The notes beneath the pieces are model-generated. The model worked only from the letters and a program-made list of their open reading frames with translations. It did not search any database and was not told the origin of the DNA. The translations under genes and the position numbers were made by a program. Of a stretch of DNA of 19,406 bases, positions 1-8,589 are shown piece after piece (positions within the stretch are counted from its first letter, which is position 1; every line of letters begins with the position of its first letter). The DNA is from an uncultured Clostridia bacterium (lineage in GTDB: Bacteria > Bacillota > Clostridia > Christensenellales > Aristaeellaceae): NCBI GenBank assembly GCA_934663595.1, contig CAKUKM010000037.1, positions 1 to 19,406 on the forward strand. The letters are read 5' to 3'.

Positions 1-5
1 CCTGC

Positions 6-68
6 GCGGGCGCTGCTAGTAGTCTGGGGCTTTGCCCGCATATGAAAAACCACCGGCTCCGCCGGTGG
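6..68. repeat. Two hairpins at left edge, possibly a mobile-element end
   Basis: Two inverted repeats lie close together. GCGGGC (6-11) pairs with GCCCGC (34-39), and CCACCGGC (50-57) pairs perfectly with GCCGGTGG (61-68) around a 3-nt loop. On the minus strand the second stem is followed by five T (plus 45-49), so it could terminate leftward transcription coming from the recombinase remnant. Tight GC hairpins of this kind also occur at the ends of IS200/IS605-type elements; that is a resemblance only, since no transposase is visible. Confidence 0.45.
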
Positions 69-152
69 ATGATTATTCATATTTGCGACTGTCATTATGA
101 GGCTGAGAATCACAGATCCCTGCCAGCTCCCCCTGATGTGAGGACAAAACTT

Positions 153-180
153 ATAGACCGTGCGTATATGCACGGTCTAT
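153..180. repeat. Perfect 11-bp hairpin
   Basis: ATAGACCGTGC (153-163) and GCACGGTCTAT (170-180) form a perfect 11-bp stem around a 6-nt loop. Short T-rich sequence follows on the plus strand, but there is no clean T-run. It could be a terminator for a gene left of the window, or part of a mobile-element end. The stretch 181-462 that follows is AT-rich and holds no gene I can support; TTCAAATTTT occurs twice in it (272 and 319). Confidence 0.5.
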
Positions 181-462
181 TTCTGTGTAATTCGTTGGAA
201 TTCATGGACTGACTGAGAGAATTGCGAGCAAATGAGATTTTGAGTGATTTGCAGGAGGTTCCTAATAGAAATTCAAATTTTCGATAGAAAAATCTGCGAC
301 TGATTCTTCCAGATTGTCTTCAAATTTTGAAAACCGGCTTCTGGGTCACAAAATCGGCACAAAATCTCTCGCAATCTCACTTTTCACACCATTCGGTCGG
401 ACACCGAATTGCCATGCTGTTTGCCCTTCTTCCAGACTATTGTCCTCAAAAATTATGTTAAA

Positions 463-983
463 TCATGAGATCACGCCCGCTGTTTTATCCTTTACGGATA
501 CAGTGAAAGACGGGATGCTGACATTGGAAGGAGCAGGAGAATCGCTGGCTTTGCTGATCAACATTTCGAATTTCACGCCCGCCTCCTGCGCAGCCTTCTT
601 GCGGCCATGGACGTAGCGCTTCATGGTGAAGGAAAAGTTGCCGTGACCCGCGATGTATTGCAGCGTCTTGGGATCCACGCCTGCTTCGTCAAGCATCGTC
701 AGATAGCTGTGACGAAAGACGTGGGCGGTCGCGCCGTGCAGATCAACGGCTTTGCGGATCTTCTGAACATACACTGATACGCCGTTCCCGTGATGGGCGT
801 CTTCTGCTCGCCGATGATATAGCCGGATTTCTTGGGCGTTCCGAGCATCTCGGCGAGCTGCGCATAGAGAGGAAGGCTGCGAAAGCCGTTGCTTGTCTTG
901 GGTGTGGTTACCTCAACTGTGTGCGCAGGTCGCAACCTTTGCAGCGACAAAAATGGCGCTGAACGGCAGAAGGCGGAATGCAT
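463..983 (-). pseudogene. Tyrosine recombinase/integrase, frameshifted C-terminal remnant
   Basis: The remnant holds the C-terminal catalytic part of a phage-type tyrosine recombinase. Frame one (463-774) has the H-x-x-R box (HVFRHSYLT), the conserved GH (YIAGHGNFSF) and the catalytic tyrosine (KRYVH), then a normal-looking tail and stop. The preceding part, with VTTPKTSNGFRSLPL, lies in another frame (699 to about 925), so an indel near 755-775 breaks the gene. Sequence upstream of about 925 no longer reads as integrase, and the N-terminal DNA-binding region and first catalytic arginine are missing. These enzymes integrate and excise mobile elements; this copy should be inactive. It suggests an element once inserted here and has since decayed. 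Family assignment is firm; the extent of the 5' side is uncertain. Confidence 0.8.
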
Positions 984-1260
984 AGGACGTGGCGGATCGC
1001 TTGTTGGTTTCGCTCGGCAGATCGGGTTGGGCGTCTAAAATTAGGAATATGGAGATTCCGTCCTTTCGATCATGGGTTCAACATTCCGGATGAATTTTTC
1101 CCATGCTGCGCACGGTTCCAATATATTCCCTGAGAAAAATGTTTGGCGCGGACGATACAGGAAACGACTGCACGGTAAGGCACGAAGCTTATGATGCTGT
1201 GCCATATGCTTTGCAGCCCAGATGCACTTTTTCATCATCTTTTCATGATGTGTTTGCAAC
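984..1260. other. Gene-poor decayed stretch
   Basis: I see no gene here. Short open frames exist on both strands, but none has a convincing ribosome binding site together with a recognisable motif. A 73-codon minus frame (1041-1262) ends in a run that looks protein-like, but I cannot assign it. The stretch may contain the lost front half of the recombinase or cargo of the same element. Confidence 0.4.
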
Positions 1261-1303
1261 AAAAATCAGGGCTGTTCATCTGCTGAAGATTACAGCCCTG
1301 ATT
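1261..1303 (-). terminator. Rho-independent terminator of the leftward operon
   Basis: AATCAGGGCTGT (1264-1275) and ACAGCCCTGATT (1292-1303) form a perfect 12-bp stem around a 16-nt loop. Read leftward, the stem runs into five T (plus 1261-1265). It lies about 125 nt beyond the stop codon of the last gene of the leftward operon and probably ends that transcript. The right side lacks a comparable T-run, so termination is likely one-directional. Confidence 0.75.
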
Positions 1304-1427
1304 ATATTTGTTCCATTCACTTGACAGCGGGGACTTTCATCGTTTTGCGAATTGGATTCTGAAGCGATGCTTTCGCTCCAACGCTTTCGGCTGAAAAGCA
1401 AGCGTATGCTTTATGAGTATCTCCTGA

Positions 1428-2426
1428 TTACACGCGAACTTCCGCGCCATCCGGCGAGCGTGCAAAGAGCCAGCTGGCCAAGGTGCTATTGAGCGGATAT
1501 TTTCGCGCCGCTTCTTCATCTACTTCAATACCCCAGCCGGGGGGTTCATTGGCATAGGCAAAACCGTTTTGCACGGAGGCGCAGCCTTGGAACACCTCCT
1601 GAATCTGGGGGTATTGCTCCAATCCGAACCATTCCTGTATGCCGAAATTGACGGTGGTCAGATCAAGGTGCAAATTCGCCATGCAGCCGATGGGAGAAAG
1701 ATCGTTGGGCCCGTGCCATGCCGTCCTTACGCCGAAGGCTTCGCAATAGGCCGCCAGCTTTCGCGCGGGCGTAACGCCGCCAATCTGCGATATATGGCAG
1801 CGGATGAAATCAATCCAGCGGTTTGGCACCCGGTCGCAAGGCCGCGTCTCCTGATTGCCGGACGTGTCGATGGAGCCGGGAGCAATGCAGTTGACGCGTA
1901 TCCCATAGGGCGCAAGCTCCAGGGCCAGCGATTGGCAGGAGCGCTCCAGCGCGGCCTTCATGCCGCCGTAGAGAAAATCGCTGGTATCCGCTCGTTGAGC
2001 GCGGACGGAGGATGTGAATAGAATGGAGCCGGCGATTCCGTCCTTTACCATCCATTGCGCGGCCCGACTGGCGCAGAGTATCTGCGAGATATAAAGCTGA
2101 GTCGTCATGAACTGCATTTGCTCCGGGGTAACGGTCAGGATGCTCATGCGCCTGTCCATCGCGCCGTTGCAGATCATTACGTCGATTTGTCCGAATTCCC
2201 TGCGCACGCGGGAAATCAGCTGCTCGGCGGCGGTAATATCCTCCATTTTCGCCTGATAACAGGCGCAGCGCATGCCTAGGGTGGAAAGCGTCTGCTGAAC
2301 TTCTATCGCTTCGCCTTCGTTTTCGTAATAGGTAAACGCGACGGCATACCCCGCCTTGCCCAGAGCGATCGCCATACCGCGGCCGATGCCGTGGGAACCG
2401 CCGGTAATGCAGGCGGCCTTTCACAT
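1428..2426 (-). pseudogene. Fusion of short-chain dehydrogenase front to enolase-superfamily dehydratase back, with stop at codon 2
   Basis: From the ATG at 2426 (ribosome binding site GAGGTG 6 nt upstream; 15 nt after the beta-helix gene) the frame reads Met then TGA. After that it runs open to 1428. Residues about 3-198 are a classical SDR: the NAD(P)-binding motif TGGSHGIG, the ICNGA segment, the S-S of TSSVRA and the Y-x-x-x-K of YGGMK. Near codon 198-200 it changes to the C-terminal third of a mannonate-dehydratase/RspA-like protein: WIDFIRCHISQIGG, AWHGPNDLSPIG, NFGIQEWFG and a normal C terminus. The SDR part lacks its last 50-60 residues. The dehydratase part lacks the capping domain and, going by the family, the metal-binding half of the barrel. 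The simplest reading is a deletion between two adjacent genes plus a nonsense change at the start. The first later ATG (2375) would leave out the nucleotide-binding motif. Confidence 0.8.
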
Positions 2427-2441
2427 TTCACGCACCTCTTT

Positions 2442-4709
2442 TTATCGAATGATCACGCGCTGATTGTCTTCCACCAGCGCCGCGCCGCGGCCGGAAATGG
2501 GCAGGTCAACCTGATCAAATGTGTTGTCGGCGAGATAAACGCCCTCGACCGTCGGGGCCAGATCCAGCGCAATGCCGTAATGGCTGTCCGAAATGCGGTT
2601 GCGCTGGATGATGACGTCCTGCCAGTCGCCTTCGCAGCCGCCGTCCGTGGCAAAGCGGGCGTGATAGCCGTCCTCCAGCAAATTGCCGTTAAAGGCGTTG
2701 CTGCGCTGCTGATTGGGGATCCTTCCGCCGTGGCAGCGCACGCAGAGCCGGCTTTGAATACGATCCACATCCATGCCGGACACCATGTCGAACGAATAGC
2801 CCCAGCGCTCCAGCACGGTGATGTCGTAAAGGCGATTGCCCGCAAAGGAAACATACCAGTGCGGATGCACCGTGTTGTAAAAGAAGCCCGAGGTCAGGCC
2901 GATGTTGAACACCTTCTTGAAGGTGTTTTCCGCAATGACGGTGTGCAGCTGTAGGCCGTAGAACTGGAATGCGCCGCCGTTTTCAAAGTGATTTTTGAAA
3001 ACAATGTTGTCTGCATGGTTGTTGAAGATCAGCACTTTGGTCGCGCCGTCCTCCGGCGGCACGGTGAAGGGCTGCTCCAGCGCGATCTGATCCGCATGAT
3101 TCTCCGCGATGCGCCGCACCTGTCCGGCGCCCCTTCCAGCCGTCAGCAGGAGCAGACAGCCGGTCAGCGCCCCGTCGGCGAAGGTCTTTTGCAGCCGGTA
3201 GGCATCCTTTCGATCATCCGTCCGCCAGATATGGGATTCGTCTCTGGGCGAATCGCAATACAGGCCGTAACAGTCCGTGGTCATGATTTCGCGGTTGTTG
3301 TCCATGCGATTCGCGGCCGTATTATGCGCGAAGAAGGAATGAGACAGCGCCAGATTGATGGCAAAATGATCATAGTCGTTATGTTCGATATAGGCGTTCG
3401 CACATCCAAAGACCGCGCCGCCCTGACCGCTGAATTTGGAATGCCCAAGATACACATTTTTGCAGCGCGGAAACTGATGCGCGGTCATGTCGTCGGAGCA
3501 AAGCGCGATCGTGTCCAGAAAAATGTTGCGGCAATGATAAAAGCGGAACATCACTTCGCCGCTGGCCGATCTATAGTAGCTCGCCTCCTGCGCCACCTTC
3601 ATTTTCAGCTGCGCATGGCTATATTTGTCTCCCAGCGTGCCGGTGATGCTTGGCCCGCCGCAGAAGGGGATAAAGGTGGAGGTTAGCCGTTCGATTCGGA
3701 TGTTGGCCGTGTCGTTGGCGCCGAACAGCGTGGAGACGCGCGTGCCGCTGACGTCCAGATCATGCACATAATTGCTGCCGCTGAGATGAATGATCTGCGG
3801 CGGCAGCTGATAGAGATCCCACAGATACGGCAGGAAGGTCAGCGACGTTTTCGTAACGCCGTCGCCTTTGATTTCCACGTTCCGCGGAATATCCAGCAGA
3901 TAGGTGAACAGATAATTCCCATGGGGGAAATAGACCGTGCCGCCGCCGTTTTTCCGCGCCGCGCTCAGGGCGGCCAGAATGCCTGCGGTATCGTTATGGA
4001 AGGCACCCACACCCTTCGCGCCGTAATCCCGCACATTGAAAACGCGGCGGGGGATTCCTTTCAGGAAGGAAGCGCGGACGCGGATCCCTCTGGGCGCAGC
4101 CCAGCAGCCGTCGTCGCCATAGCCGCTGTGCAGGGAAAGCTCATATTCGCCCTCCGGAATATCCGCTGGCAGACGAACGGAAAGGGCATACGGCGCATCC
4201 TGAGATTCGGGCGACAGGGTAACGGTCTGCGAGGCGCTGCGGAGCCGCACCTCCGCAGGCAGCGGCGCGTCCGCCGGACAGAGTCGGTAGCCCGCCAGAC
4301 GAATCAGCCCGCCGGGAGAAGCGGAATCTCCGCTATCGCCCAGCACGGTTTCGAATTGCGGCAGATTCAGCCAGACGGACTGAAGCAGTTCGCCGGCCGC
4401 TCCGTACAGATTCGCCTGATAAATGCCCGCCTGCGCCGGCATACGCAGCTTTATGGAGTCCTCCGTTGCCTGTAGAATTTCGGCGTCGATTGCCGGTTCG
4501 GTCTGAGCGGAAACCGAGACGGGGAAAAAGGCGGGGACTGCGGCGTTCGCGTTATAGGCGGGCTGCGCATGGCAGGCGGCGGCGCTCGTGCGCTGATTGA
4601 CGACCGGCGCGAGGGTGACGCGTCGCGTTTCCGCGCCGACGCGATCGCCGGAAAGGGAGAGGATGTCGCCGGGCTGATGGAACGTGTTTCCTGTATAGAA
4701 TACGAGCAT
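2442..4709 (-). CDS. Pectate-lyase-3 type right-handed beta-helix protein
   Basis: The 755-residue protein has two parts. Residues 1 to about 215 look like two beta-sandwich (IPT/TIG-like) modules, each opening with a similar phrase (PGDILSLSG; SPGGLIRLAG). From about 220 the signature of Pfam Pectate_lyase_3 appears: VFNVRDYGAKG, a conserved ND, then GGGTVYFPHGNY. It continues as a long parallel beta-helix with many N- and D-rich turns to the C terminus. This fold serves polysaccharide lyases, polygalacturonase-like hydrolases and epimerases, so the reaction cannot be named. There is no signal peptide or membrane segment, so it should act in the cytoplasm on imported oligosaccharides. The start is supported by AAGGAGGG 8 nt upstream, which overlaps the stop codon of the preceding gene (TAAGGAGGG), implying translational coupling. 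The stop lies 15 nt before the broken SDR gene. Confidence 0.8.
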   Translation of the reverse strand: MLVFYTGNTFHQPGDILSLSGDRVGAETRRVTLAPVVNQRTSAAACHAQPAYNANAAVPAFFPVSVSAQTEPAIDAEILQATEDSIKLRMPAQAGIYQANLYGAAGELLQSVWLNLPQFETVLGDSGDSASPGGLIRLAGYRLCPADAPLPAEVRLRSASQTVTLSPESQDAPYALSVRLPADIPEGEYELSLHSGYGDDGCWAAPRGIRVRASFLKGIPRRVFNVRDYGAKGVGAFHNDTAGILAALSAARKNGGGTVYFPHGNYLFTYLLDIPRNVEIKGDGVTKTSLTFLPYLWDLYQLPPQIIHLSGSNYVHDLDVSGTRVSTLFGANDTANIRIERLTSTFIPFCGGPSITGTLGDKYSHAQLKMKVAQEASYYRSASGEVMFRFYHCRNIFLDTIALCSDDMTAHQFPRCKNVYLGHSKFSGQGGAVFGCANAYIEHNDYDHFAINLALSHSFFAHNTAANRMDNNREIMTTDCYGLYCDSPRDESHIWRTDDRKDAYRLQKTFADGALTGCLLLLTAGRGAGQVRRIAENHADQIALEQPFTVPPEDGATKVLIFNNHADNIVFKNHFENGGAFQFYGLQLHTVIAENTFKKVFNIGLTSGFFYNTVHPHWYVSFAGNRLYDITVLERWGYSFDMVSGMDVDRIQSRLCVRCHGGRIPNQQRSNAFNGNLLEDGYHARFATDGGCEGDWQDVIIQRNRISDSHYGIALDLAPTVEGVYLADNTFDQVDLPISGRGAALVEDNQRVIIR

Positions 4710-4722
4710 ATTTCAGCCCTCC

Positions 4723-6117
4723 TTACACTTCTGTGTTGTCCGCCTGTCTGACGGGCGGAAGCTCGATGCCGGTTTCGTAGTTGTAATGGAAATCTGCGGG
4801 CGCGGGCTGGTCCCACCCGCCGCCGATCAGGTTGTCATACGCGCCGCCGAGGGGATCCTCCAGCTCGGTCACGGTGATTTCGCCAATGTAGACCCTGGCT
4901 TCGCTGTCCGTGATCAGGCCGATGTTGCCGATGCCGCTGATCAGAGGATGCGTATCCTCATAGGCCATGACCGGCCGGTCGTCCCAGTAGACGGTGATAA
5001 ACTGATCCAGCGCGTCCACCCGCAGGATATGCCATGCGCCGGGAGACGCGAAATAGTCCAGCGGCACGCTGCAATCCGCTTCATACATATTGGGCAGGTA
5101 TGTGCAGGGGCAGGAACGATAAAGGGACAGGCGATTTCCGTCCTCAAGGCAAAGCGCATAGCCGAAGGTTCCGTAGCAGTCGCTGTTGCGATGGCGCACC
5201 ATGAAAAAGACACGCCCCGCGTGCGCTTCGTCAAAGCACAGCTCCATGCGGGCGCTGTAATCCGCCCACCAGGGGCTGCCGATAAAATGCAGGCCGGGCA
5301 TGGCGTTTTTGTACCATACGCGCTTGGCACGTCCGTTTTCATGCAGCTCTATCAGATTGGCGGAGCCGTCCACGCCCGTCCAGAAAAAGCGCTCATGGGA
5401 GGCGGTCGCCAGCGCGCCGCGGCTGAAATCCTCATGAAACAGCAGCTGGGGAATCTGGGGCTCAGTCTTGGCAAGCGCGGGGAGAGACGCGTATTCTTCC
5501 GTATAAACCGCGGCATGATAGCGGCTGAAATCCGCCTGAATGGGAACGCCCTCAGCGCCCGAAAAGGCAAAAACGCCGCAGAGAATTTTTTCGTCAAAGG
5601 GGAACTGAAAGAGTCGCTCCCGATGGAAAATGCGCCAGCCGTCGTCCTCCGGCGTGCGGTAATAGCCCGTCAGATAGCGCCCGCGCAGGGCGATCTTCAG
5701 CCGCAGCGGATAATGATCGCCGGCCGGCAGGTTGATCTGCGGCGCTACGCCGATGGTCGAAAAGCCCTCCTTCATGCGGCGAATAAAGCGAACGGCGTCC
5801 TCGGAGATCATCAGCGCCGCCATGGAGTCCAGCTCCGACGGGTGCTCGCCCGAACGGATCATAAGGCCCGCGCAGGGCTTCCAGCGGCCGGAGGCGGCCT
5901 TTACGCGATCGAGCTGCACCTCCGCTTCCAGCCGAACCTGCTCGCCGTGGGGGAGCGTCAGCGGTTCGTACAGATAGGCCATCTGATCCTCTTCGCCGCG
6001 ATCCCATTTGTGCGCGATCCCTGTTTCAACGCGCACGGCGTCCGCGCCGGCCAGCCTGGTTAATATGCTCTCAGGCGTCTTTTTGCTGCTGAAAAAATGT
6101 AAACGTTCAAAAGCCAT
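4723..6117 (-). CDS. Two-domain concanavalin-A-like protein of unknown function
   Basis: The protein has about 464 residues and no signal peptide. Two beta-rich halves each look like a concanavalin-A/LamG-type jelly roll: roughly residues 20-205 (GLMIRSGEH, LPAGDHYPLRLKIALRGRYL, DDGWRIFHRERL) and 225-430 (HEDFSRGAL, MELCFDEAHAGRVFFMVRHR, GAWHILRVDALDQF, GIGNIGLITDSEARVYIGEI). Related folds appear in carbohydrate-binding DUF1349/DUF1080-type proteins; DUF1080 members include 3-keto-glycoside hydrolases, but I see no catalytic signature and do not claim activity. It is first in the leftward operon, directly after the regulated promoter. An ATG at 6123 is also possible, but GGAAGGA sits 2 nt from it and 8 nt from the ATG at 6117, so I prefer 6117. 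Probable role: binding or processing an imported glycan together with the beta-helix protein. Confidence 0.7.
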   Translation of the reverse strand: MAFERLHFFSSKKTPESILTRLAGADAVRVETGIAHKWDRGEEDQMAYLYEPLTLPHGEQVRLEAEVQLDRVKAASGRWKPCAGLMIRSGEHPSELDSMAALMISEDAVRFIRRMKEGFSTIGVAPQINLPAGDHYPLRLKIALRGRYLTGYYRTPEDDGWRIFHRERLFQFPFDEKILCGVFAFSGAEGVPIQADFSRYHAAVYTEEYASLPALAKTEPQIPQLLFHEDFSRGALATASHERFFWTGVDGSANLIELHENGRAKRVWYKNAMPGLHFIGSPWWADYSARMELCFDEAHAGRVFFMVRHRNSDCYGTFGYALCLEDGNRLSLYRSCPCTYLPNMYEADCSVPLDYFASPGAWHILRVDALDQFITVYWDDRPVMAYEDTHPLISGIGNIGLITDSEARVYIGEITVTELEDPLGGAYDNLIGGGWDQPAPADFHYNYETGIELPPVRQADNTEV

Positions 6118-6148
6118 ACCCATCTTCCTTCCGATTCAGGTTGGCTTT

Positions 6149-6217
6149 ATTATAGGGGATAGCGAATGTGCGCAACAATATACAATTAACTCGTTTGGGG
6201 GAGGAGGCGGAATTGTA
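6149..6217 (-). promoter_or_regulatory. Promoter with bipartite operator (site B) for the leftward operon
   Basis: On the minus strand the order is TACAATTCC (plus 6209-6217), 21 nt, AATTGTATATTG (6176-6187), 21 nt, TATAAT (6149-6154). The -35 box TTGTTG (6173-6178) overlaps the end of the second element and lies 18 nt from the -10. TACAATT and AATTGTA are inverted copies. The whole layout recurs with identical spacing at 8643-8711. This fits an activator bound against the -35, most likely the AraC-type protein encoded just upstream. Confidence 0.75.
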
Positions 6218-6234
6218 TAGCGTCTGTTTGGGCG

Positions 6235-8502
6235 CTATTCGCCCTTGGACGATGGATGATCCTGCGCGATCGACTCGCGGTATTCGCTGGGCGAGATGCC
6301 GTAAACGCGCTTGAAGGCGCGGCTGAAGGACGTATAGGAAAGATACCCCACCATTTCGCCGATATTGGCGATGGTGCTGTCGCCGCTTTCGATATATTTG
6401 GCCGCCGCTTCCAGACGGCAGGTTTCCAGCATTTTGATGAAGCTGGAATTGTAAACCTCCCTACAGGCCTTATTGATTTGCTGGATCGATACGTCCAATG
6501 CGGCGGCGGCATTCTCAGCGGCAATTTCCGGAGATGTGAAATTCTGCTGCAAGTAGGCTTCTATGCGTCTGCCCAGCCGCTTCAAATCGGAATCCTGCGT
6601 TTGCTGGATCGCCTGGCATATTTCCGTGCAGACGGCGGAAATTTCCGCCATAATGGCCTGCGGCGGCATAATGGACATGGAACGGTTCAATTCCGCCATC
6701 CGCGCAATGGCCCTCGCGGATACGGCGGGGTTTTGCAGCTCGGCCAGCACCTGATAGATCGTGCCCATAACGTTGCTGGCCAGCAAAAGCGTGGCCGAGG
6801 AGGTGCTGCTGGGCGAAACGTTGTTGGCCGTCCAAATGCCGTCCAGGCACGCCGCCACGCCCGCTTCCCTGCCCGCCTTCAGATGACGGGTCAGCGTGTT
6901 CTGCATTTCCGTGGTGTAATTATAAAAGGATTGTTGGAGCGCGCTGTCATAGATCAATACGCGGGCGGCGCTTCGGCTCAGCGCTTCGACGGCGCTGGCA
7001 TAGGATATGGAGATCTTTCGTTTCTCATTCGCAATAGGCCCCACGCTGATCTGATAGGGCGCTTTAAGCAGATCAAACAGCGACATATCCATTTCCTCCG
7101 CGGTGACGCGGCAGTTCTCCTGCGTCAAAAGCGAATCATGGAACAGTACGGCGATATCGTTCTGCTTGGAGAGATAGATATATCCGCGGTCGGAAAACAT
7201 ACTCACGCAGAGGTCGTACACATATCCGGCCAGCGAGTCCCGGGCGCTGTCCGTAATGCGAATGACAAAGACGGCGAAACGATCGTCGGACAGATCGATC
7301 TGGCACATGGGGAGAATCTGCTCCATCTGCGCGTTTTCTACATAGGGCGTTTCCAGCAGACATTCCAGAAGCATATGCCGCGTCATGGTGCTGTGCCGGT
7401 TGAGCATTTTCCGGTTCAGCTCCTGCTGGAGGACGATGTTGTCATAGATGCTGTTCATGGTGTCCTGATAGGTGGTGCTTTCGCAGGCGTCGGGAGCGAG
7501 CCGGATAAAGGGAACCAGCGGCTCCGCATGGCGGCGGGCGGAATAATAGGATGAAACCACGCAGACGATCAAAACCGCGATAATCACGGCATAGAAAATG
7601 CCTTCCGCCATGAGCTGCTTAGCGAACAGCTGCTTATAGGGATAGACGGCGTACAGCCGGTAGCCGTACGTTTCGGAAGCGGCGCTGATGACGGCGCTTC
7701 GCCGGCCGTTGATGAGGCCGGTATAGCCGTCCGTCAAATAAGGCAGAGAATCGTTGGCCGTGAAGGTTGTGAGCGCGTTGGGGGATTGGGAAAACAGAAG
7801 CCGGCCGTCGGCGTCCGTCATCATCAGCGCCTCGGCCTTCTGAAAGACGCCGCTCTGCGACAGCAGCCGCGCGGGATCTATGCAGAGCATCAGCGTGAAG
7901 CCGCCCGCGCTTTCCCTGCTGCGGGTATCGGGCTGAAAATAAAACGCACAGAGGCGATCCTTTCTGTCGATTGTGCCCATCATGAGCGGGAGCGCGGCGC
8001 GGCGATTCAGCGCAAGGGCGCGCCAGTCCTCAAAGTTCAGTCCATAATTTTGAAAAAAGTAATAGAGCTTATCCAGCCCGGAAATCGCGTTTGTCGTGGA
8101 AAGCAGAATCTCTGTCGTGGGCTGAATGATCCAGAAGTCCTGCAAGACCTCTTCTTCATAGCGCGAGGCGTTCGCCTTCAGGCTGTTCTGCGCCTTGCGC
8201 AAAAGATCGGTGTACTCCACCAGATAATACTGGCGGTCTTTTTTCCAATAGAGAATGTTTCCGATGTCCTCGTCGTTGAGCGCGTAATGGCGGTAGGTGT
8301 TGATGGCGTTGTTAAAGACGCTGTCGATCCAGCCGACGTTCTGACGTATGATCTGGCGCGCCTGCTCCACCGCGCTTTCACGGTAAAGATGGAAGATGCT
8401 CTGCGCCAGCACGGACAGGAGCAAAATGGGGATGACGGAAATGACCAGACTGGTCATAAAGAAACGCTTAAAAAAGCGATTGCCCGTCGTCTGTTCCTTC
8501 AT
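6235..8502 (-). CDS. Membrane-anchored AraC-family transcription regulator (YesS-like)
   Basis: The 755-residue protein has one membrane segment near residues 15-33, an extracytoplasmic sensory region to about 290, a second membrane segment near 290-312 (VIIAVLIVCVVSS), a cytoplasmic middle part, and a C-terminal AraC double helix-turn-helix (about 643-745; IGEMVGYLSYTSFSRAFKRV, then YGISPSEYR). This matches the YesS type of regulators of Bacillota glycan operons, which sense a sugar outside and control linked importer and enzyme genes. AGGAGG lies 8 nt before the ATG at 8502. An upstream in-frame TTG at 8565 is rejected because it falls in the -35 box of the gene's own promoter. The gene sits between the two operons it probably controls. 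No strong terminator follows its stop, so read-through into the leftward operon is possible. The ligand is unknown. Confidence 0.9.
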   Translation of the reverse strand: MKEQTTGNRFFKRFFMTSLVISVIPILLLSVLAQSIFHLYRESAVEQARQIIRQNVGWIDSVFNNAINTYRHYALNDEDIGNILYWKKDRQYYLVEYTDLLRKAQNSLKANASRYEEEVLQDFWIIQPTTEILLSTTNAISGLDKLYYFFQNYGLNFEDWRALALNRRAALPLMMGTIDRKDRLCAFYFQPDTRSRESAGGFTLMLCIDPARLLSQSGVFQKAEALMMTDADGRLLFSQSPNALTTFTANDSLPYLTDGYTGLINGRRSAVISAASETYGYRLYAVYPYKQLFAKQLMAEGIFYAVIIAVLIVCVVSSYYSARRHAEPLVPFIRLAPDACESTTYQDTMNSIYDNIVLQQELNRKMLNRHSTMTRHMLLECLLETPYVENAQMEQILPMCQIDLSDDRFAVFVIRITDSARDSLAGYVYDLCVSMFSDRGYIYLSKQNDIAVLFHDSLLTQENCRVTAEEMDMSLFDLLKAPYQISVGPIANEKRKISISYASAVEALSRSAARVLIYDSALQQSFYNYTTEMQNTLTRHLKAGREAGVAACLDGIWTANNVSPSSTSSATLLLASNVMGTIYQVLAELQNPAVSARAIARMAELNRSMSIMPPQAIMAEISAVCTEICQAIQQTQDSDLKRLGRRIEAYLQQNFTSPEIAAENAAAALDVSIQQINKACREVYNSSFIKMLETCRLEAAAKYIESGDSTIANIGEMVGYLSYTSFSRAFKRVYGISPSEYRESIAQDHPSSKGE

Positions 8503-8536
8503 GCAGTTTGCCTCCTCCGGCGCGACATATATGGAT

Positions 8537-8565
8537 AGTATAGCAAAAATCGCGCTTTTAGGCAA
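8537..8565 (-). promoter_or_regulatory. Sigma-70-type promoter of the AraC regulator gene
   Basis: On the minus strand -35 TTGCCT (plus 8560-8565) and -10 TATACT (8537-8542) are separated by 17 nt, and the start codon follows 34 nt downstream of the -10 box. The promoter diverges from that of the importer operon. Confidence 0.65.
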
Positions 8566-8589
8566 GGAAAACCGGCTGTCCGGAGACTG

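Noticed and set aside
314..616. 100-codon plus frame in the left flank
   Set aside because: No binding site and no recognisable motif; its second half runs antisense to the recombinase remnant.
4786..7554. Long plus-strand frames (425 codons at 4786-6063, 432 codons at 6256-7554)
   Set aside because: They lie opposite the concanavalin-like gene and the AraC regulator gene, which have domain motifs and binding sites; the plus frames have neither.
8503..8565. Longer N terminus of the AraC regulator from TTG 8565
   Set aside because: The TTG is the first half of the -35 box TTGCCT; the ATG at 8502 has an AGGAGG at the right distance and is followed by the expected membrane segment.
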